A program made the position numbers and the translations under genes. DNA of 64,000 bases, taken from assembly GCA_051814705.1 (NCBI GenBank), contig JBPWQW010000001.1:1550001-1614000 (forward strand). The letters are read 5' to 3'. The notes below the pieces were generated by a model, which worked only from the letters and a program-made list of their open reading frames with translations, did no database searches and was not told where the DNA came from. Shown piece by piece: positions 8,826 to 17,343 of this stretch. Numbering within the stretch: position 1 is the stretch's first letter; each line of letters begins with the position of its first letter. Source of the DNA: Geojedonia sp051814705. GTDB lineage: Bacteria; Bacteroidota; Bacteroidia; Flavobacteriales; Flavobacteriaceae.

Positions 8826-8960
8826 ATGATAAATATCAGTTACAGGCAAATGTTCGTCAGTATACACCTGCTCATAATCGATGAGCCGAGTTGGATTGTC
8901 CGCTAAAGACACTTACATCTCCTGCAATTATATGGTTGCACTTTAATACATTCTACACAC

Positions 8961-8984
8961 AAAAAAGCCAATATCAAAATGGCA
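8961..8984 (-). terminator. Weak terminator candidate of the sialidase operon
   Basis: On the minus strand, GCCA and TGGC flank a 9-base loop and are followed by six T residues, 39 bp after the SGNH stop codon. The stem is only 4 bp, so this is a weak call. Confidence 0.3.
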
Positions 8985-9023
8985 TATTTGATTGAATGTT
9001 TATGGTAGGTTCTTATAGTTCTT

Positions 9024-9674
9024 TTAATTAACGTATTTACGGATAATTTTCCTCCATTTTTTGTATCCTTCTTCCGTTAAATGCAGACCATCATAGGTGT
9101 ATTTTGGTTTTAAATGTTTTTCGCCATTGCTCATATACTTATGAAGATCAATAAACTTTAAATTGTATTTTTTCGCTAATGATCTTAAACGCTCATTGGC
9201 TTCAATAATTTTTTGATGATTATTTTTATGACCAGAAAACTTTGTACCTACATTCGGATTTATAGGTAAAATACTTTGCAGGTAAATTTTAGTCTCTACG
9301 GATTGCCTTTTGATTTGTACAATAATTTTTTCAGTATTTTCAATAACATAATCGATACTTTTTCCACGGGCCATATCATTTGTACCAATCAATAAAAATA
9401 GTTTTGATGGTTTTGATGCCGTTACTTCGTCCAACCTAAATAAAACACCATCAGTGACATCGCCGCTAATTCCTCTATTGATCACATTTTTATCAGGAAA
9501 TAAGGCTTTCCAATCACCACCTTCGGTGATGCTGTTTCCTAAAAAAATAATTTCGTTTTTAGTATCTGGTGTATTTTCAAACAGTGCTTTTCGTTTGTAA
9601 TAGTGTTCGGAATAGTGTTGAGCAAATCCAATATTTACAAATGCAAGTAAAATAATAATAAGTCCTTTTTTCAT
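9024..9674 (-). CDS. Secreted SGNH/GDSL-family esterase, possible sialate/sugar O-acetylesterase
   Basis: This 216-residue protein has a signal peptide (1-18, cut near FAQ) and the SGNH blocks: Ser48 in FLGNSITEGG, Gly71 in RGISGD, Asn99 in LIGTNDM, and the Asp195-x2-His198 pair in YDGLHLTEEGY. The family hydrolyses acetyl or other acyl esters. As the last gene of the epimerase-creatininase-sialidase-hexosaminidase operon (12 bp after the GH20 stop), it may remove O-acetyl groups from sialic acid or GlcNAc so the glycosidases can act. It is much shorter than the two-domain NanS of Tannerella. The substrate is inferred from context; periplasmic location is likely. Confidence 0.85.
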   Translation of the reverse strand: MKKGLIIILLAFVNIGFAQHYSEHYYKRKALFENTPDTKNEIIFLGNSITEGGDWKALFPDKNVINRGISGDVTDGVLFRLDEVTASKPSKLFLLIGTNDMARGKSIDYVIENTEKIIVQIKRQSVETKIYLQSILPINPNVGTKFSGHKNNHQKIIEANERLRSLAKKYNLKFIDLHKYMSNGEKHLKPKYTYDGLHLTEEGYKKWRKIIRKYVN

Positions 9675-9685
9675 TTTAACAAGTT

Positions 9686-11731
9686 TTAATTCTTTTTAAA
9701 CTTGGTCCTATATTTTAGGCCATTTACTTCTCTAACTCCATTTTTTGTAATGTTTATGGGCACACAGGTAAACATCCATTTCCATGAATTTCCGCTCTGT
9801 GGTATTTTCAACAACACGTTATTCCATCCTTTTTTCAGATGGACTTTTGTAGGGGTTCTATAAAAGTAATCTTCGTCAATAAACGGAATTTCATCCGATT
9901 TTTCTTTGACGTTCGGTTGTTTCCAAACCGGCGGTGCAATTTCAACATTGTTTACCCAAATCTTCGGATTGGTGGTATGCCACTGTCCTTGTTCAGGGAA
10001 AGGTCCTCCACGGCGCCCGCCAGAGCGCGACCAACCTTGAAACCCAATCCAAAAATCTTGTACACGGTTAGTTGGGGAATAAATTTCGGTATAAGCATAA
10101 AACGTACCCGATTTCTCATCGGTTAAAGCCGGAAATCCAAAAAAATGTTTAAAATGCATGGTGCCTCCAGCCATCGGTTCCGACCATTCATACTCTTTTC
10201 CATTAATAAGATAAGACGCTTTTATGGTATCTTCCACAGGAAATTTTGTAGAAGCATCCCCTTTATGGTTAAATGGACCAATGATATTCCAGAGGATATG
10301 GGTCTGTTTTACATAGGGGAATTCTTTTCCTTTAAAAAACAGGTCTCGGTGCGTTAAGACTTTATCTTCGAAAGTTTTGAATTCTTTAAATTCTTTAGTA
10401 TCAATAGGCGGCAATTTCGCCCAATATTCCAGTTTATTCTCCGCTCTTCCTTTCCATATAGCATCGGCATAAAAAACAATTGAAGGATAAATGGGGTTCT
10501 GTTTCAATATATCTCGCTCGTTGACCACATTATTGTCTGGCCACGCACATAAAATACCTCCCAAAGCCAGAGAATCGCTTTCTGCTTGCCGACAAGGTTG
10601 CTGAAAATACAATCTTGACATGCCCGCAAAAGGGTCTAAATGGTTGATGTAATTGGCTCGCGAATCTATAAACCGATGTCCTTTTCTGGGTTCGTGTTGC
10701 GCCCATAATTGGTTAATGGAAGTGGAGTCTTCTTTAATTTCAATGCCTTCTTTCCAAACAATGAGTTCTCTATTATTGGCCTTAACACGATCCATGATTT
10801 TTTGAATAAAATCCTTGGAAACGTATTCTTCCTTATTGCGCACTTCGTCGGTACCGATATGGATATAGGGCATCTCTTCGGGACTCGCTAATGAACACAA
10901 TTCATCAAATAAATCCAACAACACAGGAAGTGCTTTTTCGTCTTTCATGGATTCAAAACCCATGGCTTTTCTAAAGGCTTGAGAATGTCCAGGAATATCA
11001 AATTCTGGAATAACAGTGATGTGGCGCGCTTTACAAAAGGCCAAAATATCTTTAAAATCCTCTTGTGTGTAGAATTTCCCTTTGCCACGTGAAGTCACTG
11101 TTTCCGATTGCAATTGCGGGTATAATTTGCTTTCCAATCGCCATCCTGGGTCGTCTGTTAAATGCCAATGGAACACATTGTACTTGTATTGGGACAGGAC
11201 CTCAATTTGTTCTTTTAATTGGGCGACCGACTGAAAATTCCTCCCCGTATCGTGCATAAAACCCCTGATATTAAAAGCAGGCCAATCGGTTATTTGAAGC
11301 TTTGGCAATAGTCCTTTTTTGTTTTTTATTCTAAAAATTTGTTGCAGTGTTTTTATCGCATAATAAGCACCCTTTTCGGATGAAGCCCAAATTTTAATTT
11401 CAGAATCCATGCTCAATCTATAAGCTTCAATGGCATTGTGAACGGGAATGTCTTGTTTTATTATTTGAATGTTTAGACCTTTTGAGGATTCCTTAATGCC
11501 TTCTTTTAGGAAAAATGCTTTTAGCTGATTGGCTTCGTTTATAAAATCAGAGTGGACAATATGAATCGTTTTAAATTCCAGTTCGCTTTCTCCATAAATG
11601 ATGTTTTGAGGCGTTGGGATGATGGGGTACTTTTCTTCAAGATTTACTGCGATTTGTCCATATCCAAGATGTCCAAAACATACAGTCAAAACCAAAAGAA
11701 AAACACTACACGTTCCCTTTTTTAAATTCAT
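9686..11731 (-). CDS. GH20 beta-N-acetylhexosaminidase with C-terminal extension
   Basis: This 681-residue exported enzyme has a signal peptide (1-25, ending GYGQ), an N-terminal GH20b-like domain (about 30-150) and a GH20 catalytic barrel. The barrel includes FHWHLTDDPGWR (187-198), IPEFDIPGHS (241-250) and the catalytic Asp295-Glu296 pair in YIHIGTDEVRN. GH20 enzymes remove terminal beta-GlcNAc/GalNAc by substrate-assisted catalysis. After residue about 480 comes an extra beta-rich domain (with GFQGWSRSGGRRGG) of unknown role, perhaps carbohydrate-binding. It lies 35 bp after the sialidase stop. A second, shorter GH20 is at 29583, and the two probably differ in linkage or location. Confidence 0.93.
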   Translation of the reverse strand: MNLKKGTCSVFLLVLTVCFGHLGYGQIAVNLEEKYPIIPTPQNIIYGESELEFKTIHIVHSDFINEANQLKAFFLKEGIKESSKGLNIQIIKQDIPVHNAIEAYRLSMDSEIKIWASSEKGAYYAIKTLQQIFRIKNKKGLLPKLQITDWPAFNIRGFMHDTGRNFQSVAQLKEQIEVLSQYKYNVFHWHLTDDPGWRLESKLYPQLQSETVTSRGKGKFYTQEDFKDILAFCKARHITVIPEFDIPGHSQAFRKAMGFESMKDEKALPVLLDLFDELCSLASPEEMPYIHIGTDEVRNKEEYVSKDFIQKIMDRVKANNRELIVWKEGIEIKEDSTSINQLWAQHEPRKGHRFIDSRANYINHLDPFAGMSRLYFQQPCRQAESDSLALGGILCAWPDNNVVNERDILKQNPIYPSIVFYADAIWKGRAENKLEYWAKLPPIDTKEFKEFKTFEDKVLTHRDLFFKGKEFPYVKQTHILWNIIGPFNHKGDASTKFPVEDTIKASYLINGKEYEWSEPMAGGTMHFKHFFGFPALTDEKSGTFYAYTEIYSPTNRVQDFWIGFQGWSRSGGRRGGPFPEQGQWHTTNPKIWVNNVEIAPPVWKQPNVKEKSDEIPFIDEDYFYRTPTKVHLKKGWNNVLLKIPQSGNSWKWMFTCVPINITKNGVREVNGLKYRTKFKKN

Positions 11732-11766
11732 GGATTATTTATTTTGAATTGAAAAATTATACCTTC

Positions 11767-12894
11767 TTACTGTTTTTTTGGTTTTTCATAAGCATCCTGA
11801 CCATCGGTCAACCATTTTAACGAAAAGCTAACAAAGGGGTTTTTGGTGTATTCATCTTGTTCGAAAAACAATCCGATATCACCATTTTCAAGAATCGTTA
11901 AATCAGAATATGCTGAAGGTCCTTCGTAAATAGTTTTGCCTTCCGACCAGGTTTTACCTTCATCATAGCTTATGCGAACTGTCATATTGACGCGTCCTTT
12001 TTCAGATTTAGCATTAGAAAAAAGTAAACGGTTTTTTGTGTATCCATCTTCAATAGACGTATATCGAATGATGCTAGCATTGCAGCCTGGGTCGATTAGC
12101 TCTGGTACTGGTTTGGTTTCCCAAGTTTTGCCTTCATCTGTTGACCTATGCACATAACGCAATCCTTTATTATTTACTCGGGCATTGATCATTAAAGTGC
12201 CGTCGGCCAGTTCTATGATTTTGGATTCATCTGCGGGTTGGATGGGTGTGTCCAAAAAATACCAGGTTTTACCATGATCGTCACTTCCAAACACATGCAA
12301 TCCACTATTCAAGTTTACCATAGTATGCAATAGTTTTCCAGAGCGTGTTTGAATGCCTCTTCCCGAAGTTATGAATTTAAAATCTTTATGCCATTCTGGT
12401 TTTGCAATTTGAGAGGTGATATCTACGGGTTTGCTCCACGTTTTGCCATTATCGGCACTTTTTACAACATGCAAATAGTAAATGTCTTTTTCGGTATCTA
12501 AATTCATATAATTATAAAACAAGAAGATTTCATTAGTCACGGTGTCCACAATCATGGAAGGATCTGAGGCGGATTGTCCATAAGGAAAATTGACTACGGT
12601 TTCAATATCAGACCAGGTTTTGCCGTTGTCCGAACTTCTTCTCACGATAATATTGATGTCCTTGCTCCACTTTAAATCGCCGCAGTTGGGCACACGCTCA
12701 TCAATGGCAGCAATCACATCACCGTTTGGTGCAGTTACTATTGCAGGAATCCGGTAACATTTTACACTATCGTTCATGGAGGTATTGAACAAATCTTGAA
12801 ATACCAGAGCGTCTTCAGTTGTGTTATTATTTTGTTTTTGAGCACCGCAATTCAAGCAGCAAACCGAAATTAGAATTACAATTATTTTTTTCAT
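11767..12894 (-). CDS. nanH: Exo-alpha-sialidase, GH33, lipoprotein
   Basis: This hydrolase removes terminal sialic acid. I start it at the ATG at 12894 because it gives a lipoprotein signal (MKKIIVILISVCCLNCGAQ, Cys16); the longer frame to 13038 runs inside the upstream creatininase gene. The 375-residue product has the arginine-triad YRIP motif (47-50) and then Asp boxes S-x-D-x-G-x-T-W: RSSDNGKTW (86-94), KSADNGKTW, GSDDHGKTW, RSTDEGKTW and SYDEGKTW. That is five in all, as in six-bladed propeller sialidases. The lipid anchor suggests an outer-membrane or periplasmic enzyme. It lies 19 bp after the creatininase gene in the epimerase-led operon. Confidence 0.93.
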   Translation of the reverse strand: MKKIIVILISVCCLNCGAQKQNNNTTEDALVFQDLFNTSMNDSVKCYRIPAIVTAPNGDVIAAIDERVPNCGDLKWSKDINIIVRRSSDNGKTWSDIETVVNFPYGQSASDPSMIVDTVTNEIFLFYNYMNLDTEKDIYYLHVVKSADNGKTWSKPVDITSQIAKPEWHKDFKFITSGRGIQTRSGKLLHTMVNLNSGLHVFGSDDHGKTWYFLDTPIQPADESKIIELADGTLMINARVNNKGLRYVHRSTDEGKTWETKPVPELIDPGCNASIIRYTSIEDGYTKNRLLFSNAKSEKGRVNMTVRISYDEGKTWSEGKTIYEGPSAYSDLTILENGDIGLFFEQDEYTKNPFVSFSLKWLTDGQDAYEKPKKQ

Positions 12895-12913
12895 CTTAAT
12901 AAAATTAAAGTTT

Positions 12914-13687
12914 TTATTCGTACATATTTTTAACATCAGCTCGGTGCAGTTCTTCAAAAAAACGAGAAACTTTTTGAATGACAACCTCCAAAAACGCTTT
13001 CCCTTTTTCTTGGGTTGCCAGTTTAGGATTTCCCACACCCGTATCGTTGCTAATTTGTGTCCATTGGCGTTGTGCGCTAACCCATCCTTCTTTCAATCCT
13101 TCTATTTTAAACTTTTTATCGTTTCCAGTTCCAGCTTGCTCCAATGGCAATACCAGATTGGGCGCAATGTGCATCATGGCTGAGGTTTCCAATTCGCCGG
13201 CATGATCTCCAGGTTCATCAAAATAAGCATTGGCATCTGCTACTTGCCACCAGTTTATGGCGCAAACAAATACATTTGGGAATTCCACACTCAATTCCCT
13301 AATCATTTGTTTGAAATTATTGCCTCCATGTGAATTGACAATTACTAATTTTTGAATATTCTGCCCATTTAACACGTGAACGACATCTTTTAAAACGGCG
13401 TATTGTGTGCTCGGGTTCATATTCATACACAACGAAATATCCATTTGTCCCGTATTGACGCCAAAAGGAATGGTTGGTAGTACAATCACTTTAGCATTTT
13501 TATTCCAAGCTTGTTTTGCTGCTTCAATAGCCACAAATTCTGCCTGAAAATTATCGGTGGCATAGGGCAGGTGGTAATTATGGGCCTCGGTTGCACCCCA
13601 AGGCAAAATCGCTACTGTAAAAGTTTGCTCTTTTATAGTTTTCCAATTGGTTTCTGCTAATACATAAGGTCTGATAGTATTTGACAT
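12914..13687 (-). CDS. Creatininase-family metal-dependent amidohydrolase of unknown substrate
   Basis: This 257-residue cytoplasmic protein has all the metal-site motifs of the creatininase fold: Glu34, His36 and Asp45 in PWGATEAHNYHLPYATD, His120 in VNSHGGNN, and the DHAGELETS block (Asp161, His162, Glu167). The family includes creatinine amidohydrolase, the FAPy deformylase ArfB and MftE, so the fold alone does not fix a substrate. It sits between the AGE epimerase (10 bp upstream) and the sialidase (19 bp downstream) in one operon. An amide, lactam or lactone derived from sialic acid or an N-acyl amino sugar is a reasonable guess. Creatinine is unlikely here. Confidence 0.85.
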   Translation of the reverse strand: MSNTIRPYVLAETNWKTIKEQTFTVAILPWGATEAHNYHLPYATDNFQAEFVAIEAAKQAWNKNAKVIVLPTIPFGVNTGQMDISLCMNMNPSTQYAVLKDVVHVLNGQNIQKLVIVNSHGGNNFKQMIRELSVEFPNVFVCAINWWQVADANAYFDEPGDHAGELETSAMMHIAPNLVLPLEQAGTGNDKKFKIEGLKEGWVSAQRQWTQISNDTGVGNPKLATQEKGKAFLEVVIQKVSRFFEELHRADVKNMYE

Positions 13688-13697
13688 TTTAAAACGA

Positions 13698-14864
13698 TTA
13701 AAAAGATTGTTTTTTTTCTATATTTTCAAATGATTTCCAACACTGGTACATGGCGCGTGGTACATGAAAACAGCCTTTCCATTTTCCGCCTTTTAGATCC
13801 AATAACACGTTACCTTGTCTATTCAAATAGCCATACCATTCACCATGCTCAGGATCTGAAAAATGAGACCAAGCATAGTCGTGGACTTTTTTATACCAAT
13901 CCATGAGTTCTTTTCTACCTGTGTGTTCATAAGCTTTTGCCAGCGCCACCAAGGCTTCTAAATGCACCCACCATAATTTTTGATCCCATTCCAGTTGCTG
14001 AGGTGGTTTTCCATGGGCATCCATAAAGTACAAAATACCGCCGTAAGTTTCATCCCAACTATACTCCAAAATTTTTATAATGGTATCGGCAGCTTTTTCA
14101 ATAAGTTTGGTATCTGTTCGTCTAACGCCAATATCGATCATAAACCACATGGCTTCAATACCGTGACCTGGATTTAACAAACGGCCATTAAAACTATCTT
14201 CATGTGAGCCATCGGGACGAACAAATTCATAAATAAGCCCCGATTCTTTATCTAAAAACACGTCCATCACTTCGTGGATGCTGAAGTCTATGGTTTTATC
14301 AACTTCCTCTTTATCTAAAATAGCTTCCAATTCCAATACCAAATTGGATAGAATCATGGGCAATGCAAAGCTTTTTAAAGGACGCTCTGTTGTATTTTTT
14401 TCATAAATGCCCTTGGGATTATCTTTCTTTTTTAGAATATTGAGATAGGTTTGCTTAGCCAATTGCTTAATGCGTTCATCACCAGATGCTATGGCATATT
14501 GGCTAAACGCCATAGCGGCAAAACAGTCTGAAAAAATATTGTAAGGTTGTACGAGTGGTTTTCCTTCTTTTGTGGTTGAAAAGTAAAAGTTACCATCTTT
14601 GTCCATGCCATGTTTAACGATAAAATCTATGCCATGTTTTGCTATTTTTAACCAATTTTCATTTTTCTCGACCTTGTTGTAAAGCATCGAGAACATCCAG
14701 GCCTGCCTGCCCTGAAGCCACATAAATTTATCGGTATCATACACCTTACCTGTTTTATCCAAACAGGTAAAATAACCACCAGATTCTGAATCTATAGAAT
14801 AGTTTTCCCAAAACGGAATTATAGTATTCAGTAGCGTGTCTTTATAAAGTTTTTTAGGATTCAT
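13698..14864 (-). CDS. AGE-family N-acylglucosamine 2-epimerase (ManNAc to GlcNAc)
   Basis: This 388-residue (alpha/alpha)6-barrel protein is the usual length for renin-binding-protein/AGE epimerases. Recognisable blocks are WLQGRQAWMFSMLYN with Arg53, LNPGHGIEAMW with His234, WWVHLEAL with His301, and SDPEHGEWYGYLN with His340. AGE enzymes interconvert ManNAc and GlcNAc. In Bacteroides fragilis an enzyme of this family (NanE) feeds ManNAc from sialic acid into GlcNAc metabolism without a ManNAc-6-P step. It is the first gene of the minus-strand operon to 9024, and a palindromic operator with a -7 element lies 59-82 bp upstream. No signal peptide is present. Confidence 0.92.
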   Translation of the reverse strand: MNPKKLYKDTLLNTIIPFWENYSIDSESGGYFTCLDKTGKVYDTDKFMWLQGRQAWMFSMLYNKVEKNENWLKIAKHGIDFIVKHGMDKDGNFYFSTTKEGKPLVQPYNIFSDCFAAMAFSQYAIASGDERIKQLAKQTYLNILKKKDNPKGIYEKNTTERPLKSFALPMILSNLVLELEAILDKEEVDKTIDFSIHEVMDVFLDKESGLIYEFVRPDGSHEDSFNGRLLNPGHGIEAMWFMIDIGVRRTDTKLIEKAADTIIKILEYSWDETYGGILYFMDAHGKPPQQLEWDQKLWWVHLEALVALAKAYEHTGRKELMDWYKKVHDYAWSHFSDPEHGEWYGYLNRQGNVLLDLKGGKWKGCFHVPRAMYQCWKSFENIEKKQSF

Positions 14865-14922
14865 AATTATAATTTGTGTTCAAGTTGACATATATGGACA
14901 AAATTTGTATATTTGTCTGTGT

Positions 14923-14935
14923 TATGTTGTACATA
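14923..14935. promoter_or_regulatory. Operator site A, epimerase operon / gntR
   Basis: TATGTTGTACATA is a TATGT-N3-ACATA palindrome in the divergent epimerase-gntR region. It is followed by ATACAAATATA, identical to the flank of site B. The minus-strand -7 element at 14939-14946 would start transcription inside this site. The GT-N3-AC core is that of FadR-subfamily GntR operators. Confidence 0.7.
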
Positions 14936-14938
14936 ATA

Positions 14939-14946
14939 CAAATATA
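14939..14946 (-). promoter_or_regulatory. Predicted -7 element of the epimerase-sialidase operon
   Basis: The minus strand reads TATATTTG, an exact TAnnTTTG match, about 75 bp upstream of the epimerase start. No clear -33 TTTG is present. The implied transcription start (around 14932) falls within operator A. Confidence 0.45.
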
Positions 14947-14975
14947 TAAAATTATATGATACATATTTTTTTTAT

Positions 14976-14983
14976 TATATTTG
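14976..14983 (+). promoter_or_regulatory. Predicted -7 element of the gntR gene
   Basis: TATATTTG matches TAnnTTTG, 13 bp before the gntR start codon. The -33 element is weak. Operator A lies about 40 bp upstream, where it could allow autoregulation. Confidence 0.4.
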
Positions 14984-14996
14984 AAACCTATTTATT

Positions 14997-15716
14997 ATGA
15001 AAAAACTATTAGAAATTGCCCCTTTAACTAACCTTAGTCTAGTTGATAAGGTAGAGTTACGTTTAACGGAATATATAAAAAAGAACCGGCTTAAAATTGG
15101 TGATTCCATTCCTAAAGAAATGGAATTTGCTGAAGCTTTAGGCGTTAGTAGGACTGTTGTTAGAGAAGCTTTTTCAAGACTGAGAACCATTGGTATCATA
15201 GAATCTAAAAAGCATAAGGGTATGGTTTTATCTCAACCAGACATTATGATTAATTTAGAAAAAGTATTTGAAACCAATTTGTTAGGAGATGATACTTTAA
15301 AGGATATTTTTGAACTTCGGTTAATTTTGGAAATGGGGATGATCGATCTATTATTTGCAAGAAAGACGGAAGAGGATTTAATAGAATTGGAGGACATTGT
15401 AAATAATATGGGACTGGAAACCAAGGACACTTCTATTTTTAGCTTAGATAAAGAGATTGCCTTTCATGGAAAGTTATATCAAATGGCAGGTAATTCTACT
15501 TTACAAAGGTTTCAAAATCTCCTTTTGCCGGTATTTCAATATGTACACGCTCATAAATTATCAGACGCTGATTCTTATATGTATGCTAAAAGGTTTGTTA
15601 CGCACCGTCAGCTTTTAGATTTGTTGAAAAAAGATGATGTTGAATCTTTTAGGACCGCAATGCGGCAACATCTTGAGCCGCATTACAACCGAGTTTTGCA
15701 GAAAACTATATTTTAA
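14997..15716 (+). CDS. GntR-family regulator, FadR subfamily (proposed regulator of the sialoglycan locus)
   Basis: This 239-residue regulator has an N-terminal winged helix (about 16-80; GDSIPKEMEFAEALGVSRTV then REAFSRLRTIGIIESK). An all-helical FCD ligand domain follows (about 95-232), with putative metal ligands Asp151/Glu153, His157 (EIAFHGKLY), His203 (VTHRQLLDLL) and His225 (RQHLEPHY). FCD regulators usually repress sugar-acid genes and release DNA on binding a metal-coordinated acidic ligand; E. coli NanR, which senses Neu5Ac, belongs here. It is divergent from the epimerase-sialidase operon and next to the NanA-like gene. I propose it binds the TATGT-N3-ACATA palindromes at 14923, 17083, 17344 and 31490. 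The inducer is not known from sequence. Its 3' end overlaps the convergent YhcH gene by 11 bp. Confidence 0.9.
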   Translation: MKKLLEIAPLTNLSLVDKVELRLTEYIKKNRLKIGDSIPKEMEFAEALGVSRTVVREAFSRLRTIGIIESKKHKGMVLSQPDIMINLEKVFETNLLGDDTLKDIFELRLILEMGMIDLLFARKTEEDLIELEDIVNNMGLETKDTSIFSLDKEIAFHGKLYQMAGNSTLQRFQNLLLPVFQYVHAHKLSDADSYMYAKRFVTHRQLLDLLKKDDVESFRTAMRQHLEPHYNRVLQKTIF

Positions 15717-16155
15717 TTTTGACCACTACCTTTTTAACTTTTGATGTTTTTTCAATTTTGAGGCTAGGCTTATGTAAGTCGTCTGGAAAAAAGATAGCGA
15801 ACAGGCCTTTTTTTAATGTAATCCTCACATATTTTTCCTCAATCAACAGATAATCGTCCAGTTCGTTATAGGCTTTTGCAATGTCTTGTCCCTTTAGGGT
15901 TGCAAAGCCCACTTGTTCTTCTCCTTCAATAACAAATTGAAGATCTATATACTTCCTATGTGCCTCCAATAAACTATCAGTAGCACTTTTAGTTTCATAT
16001 TCAGACACATTGGCATATAAGGTATCACCTTCAATATCGTGTCTTCCTGTTTCCAATTCAGTAAAATCGGTATTCTGAATATAATGAAGCGCTTTATCAA
16101 TACGATTGTTTATTCCAAAATATAACTCGGCATTTTCTAGTTTGTCCAGTATCAT
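15706..16155 (-). CDS. YhcH/YjgK/YiaL family protein (cupin-like, sialic acid-associated)
   Basis: This 149-residue DUF386-type protein has a jelly-roll fold with likely metal ligands Glu64, His66 and Asp71 in LLEAHRKYIDLQFVIEG, and His128 in IFFPDDLHKP. E. coli YhcH is encoded in the nan operon; its proposed function, sugar anomerase or isomerase on sialic acid metabolites, is not firmly established. Here it follows the NanA-like lyase by 14 bp and is surely co-transcribed. The stop codon lies inside the 3' end of the convergent gntR gene (11-bp overlap). Confidence 0.9.
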   Translation of the reverse strand: MILDKLENAELYFGINNRIDKALHYIQNTDFTELETGRHDIEGDTLYANVSEYETKSATDSLLEAHRKYIDLQFVIEGEEQVGFATLKGQDIAKAYNELDDYLLIEEKYVRITLKKGLFAIFFPDDLHKPSLKIEKTSKVKKVVVKIKI

Positions 16156-16169
16156 TTTTTAAAACCAGT

Positions 16170-17075
16170 TTATACGCTAAAAAATTCGCTTAACCCGATT
16201 TGATCCAGTTCTTTTTTAATGTTTTTATAGGCCTCATCTGTTAAGGTGGAATGTGGAAACCTACTTGGGCCACAATCTATTCCCAACACGCTCATAAACC
16301 CTTTTCCAACTCCATTAAAACCACCTTTACTATCTAGGATTTCAACAAATCGGATGGCCTTGATCTGTAAATCAGCAGCTTCTTCCATCTGACCTTGTTC
16401 AAACAATTCCTTGATCTTATAATATAATGGTGCTAAATGGTTGTAGGTGCTACCAACCCAGCCTTTAGCGCCCAATGGCAAACTGTTGATAAACCATTCG
16501 TCGTAACCAAAAAGCAAGTTGTATTTACCATGAGCTACTTTTTTACAATGGCTATAATCAATTAAGTTATTGTGTGTGAATTTTATACCAGCCAAGGTTG
16601 GAATGTCTTGTTCGGCTTGCTCTAAAAATTTGGTCATATTCAAATCGGCACCAGATAACACAGGTATATGGTAATAATAAAACGGTAAATTAGGAGCGCT
16701 CGATGCCACTTCTTTACAATATTCCACCAATTTTTCTATGGTCTTCAGTTTAAAATAAAAAGGGGCAATGGCGGCAATAGCATCCACTTTATCGGAGGCA
16801 TAAGCTGCCAGTTCTTTTGCTTCTTTTAAACTTGGACTACCCACATGATCTATTAAATACAATTCTGGTGACTTATTTTGAGCCCATGCCCGTGTTATTT
16901 CGTTTCGTTCAGGGGTGGATAGTGTTGTAAAATCACCTGTGGATCCATTCATAAAGACGCCTTCAACTTTGTTTCTTATTAGAAATTGTGTGTAATCTTT
17001 AATTATTGACGTATTCAATGAGCCATCTTGATGCATAGGAGCATAAGTGGCGGCTATTAAATTATTGATTTTCAT
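16170..17075 (-). CDS. nanA: N-acetylneuraminate lyase (NanA-like, DHDPS family)
   Basis: This 301-residue class I aldolase splits Neu5Ac to ManNAc and pyruvate in the cytoplasm. The Schiff-base lysine is Lys165 in LAGIKFTHNN and the catalytic tyrosine is Tyr135 in FYYYHIPVLSG. Lys165 has the same number as in E. coli NanA and Tyr135 lies two residues from its Tyr137. The substrate-carboxylate motif GSTGD occupies 44-48 (usually GSTGE). DHDPS and related aldolases share the fold, but the YYYHIP motif and the sialidase/epimerase/YhcH context favour NanA. It heads a two-gene operon. The palindrome at 17083 and -7 element at 17099 lie just upstream. Confidence 0.92.
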   Translation of the reverse strand: MKINNLIAATYAPMHQDGSLNTSIIKDYTQFLIRNKVEGVFMNGSTGDFTTLSTPERNEITRAWAQNKSPELYLIDHVGSPSLKEAKELAAYASDKVDAIAAIAPFYFKLKTIEKLVEYCKEVASSAPNLPFYYYHIPVLSGADLNMTKFLEQAEQDIPTLAGIKFTHNNLIDYSHCKKVAHGKYNLLFGYDEWFINSLPLGAKGWVGSTYNHLAPLYYKIKELFEQGQMEEAADLQIKAIRFVEILDSKGGFNGVGKGFMSVLGIDCGPSRFPHSTLTDEAYKNIKKELDQIGLSEFFSV

Positions 17076-17082
17076 AAATTAT

Positions 17083-17095
17083 AATGTATAACATA
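17083..17095. promoter_or_regulatory. Operator site B, nanA-yhcH operon
   Basis: AATGTATAACATA on the plus strand (TATGTTATACATT on the minus strand) matches the TATGT-N3-ACATA palindrome with one mismatch. It ends 20 bp before the nanA start codon, just downstream of its -7 element. The 16-base flank ACATAATACAAATATA is identical to that of site A. Confidence 0.65.
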
Positions 17096-17098
17096 ATA

Positions 17099-17106
17099 CA
17101 AATATA
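17099..17106 (-). promoter_or_regulatory. Predicted -7 element of the nanA operon
   Basis: The minus strand reads TATATTTG, matching TAnnTTTG, 24-31 bp upstream of the nanA start. Operator B would overlap the transcription start, the same layout as at the epimerase operon. Confidence 0.45.
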
Positions 17107-17309
17107 ATATATATTATCTAAAATAAAAATATTGTTATATAATAATTGAATTCCAGTAGATAAAAAAGGTTTAAAAAGATTACAAAACATTATGAATCAA
17201 ATATATAAATAATAAGTTTTTTAATAAATTTTGGAACTTTTACATAATATAATGACGAAGTAGAACAGACTTTAATATGTTAAAGTATACATTTTTTAAG
17301 AAAATAAAT

Positions 17310-17340
17310 TTTGTTTTTAACGTAATATTAACTACTATTG
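17310..17340 (+). promoter_or_regulatory. Predicted promoter of the sialoglycan susC gene
   Basis: TTTG at 17310-17313, a 19-bp spacer, and TACTATTG at 17333-17340 (one mismatch to TAnnTTTG) form a good Bacteroidota promoter. The implied start near 17347 falls inside operator C and leaves a leader of about 23 bases. Confidence 0.55.
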
Positions 17341-17343
17341 CTT

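Larger units (their letters stand above)
8635..9023. other. 389-bp intergenic region between the SGNH gene and acnA
   Basis: No coding sequence is seen on either strand. It holds the predicted acnA promoter and hairpin-capable leader on the right-hand gene side, and a weak terminator-like hairpin (8961-8984) after the SGNH gene. The remaining 8826-8960 shows nothing recognisable. Confidence 0.6.

Noticed and set aside
12895..13038. 48-residue N-terminal extension of the sialidase
   Set aside because: It runs in another frame of the creatininase gene, and the internal ATG at 12894 gives a clear lipoprotein signal.
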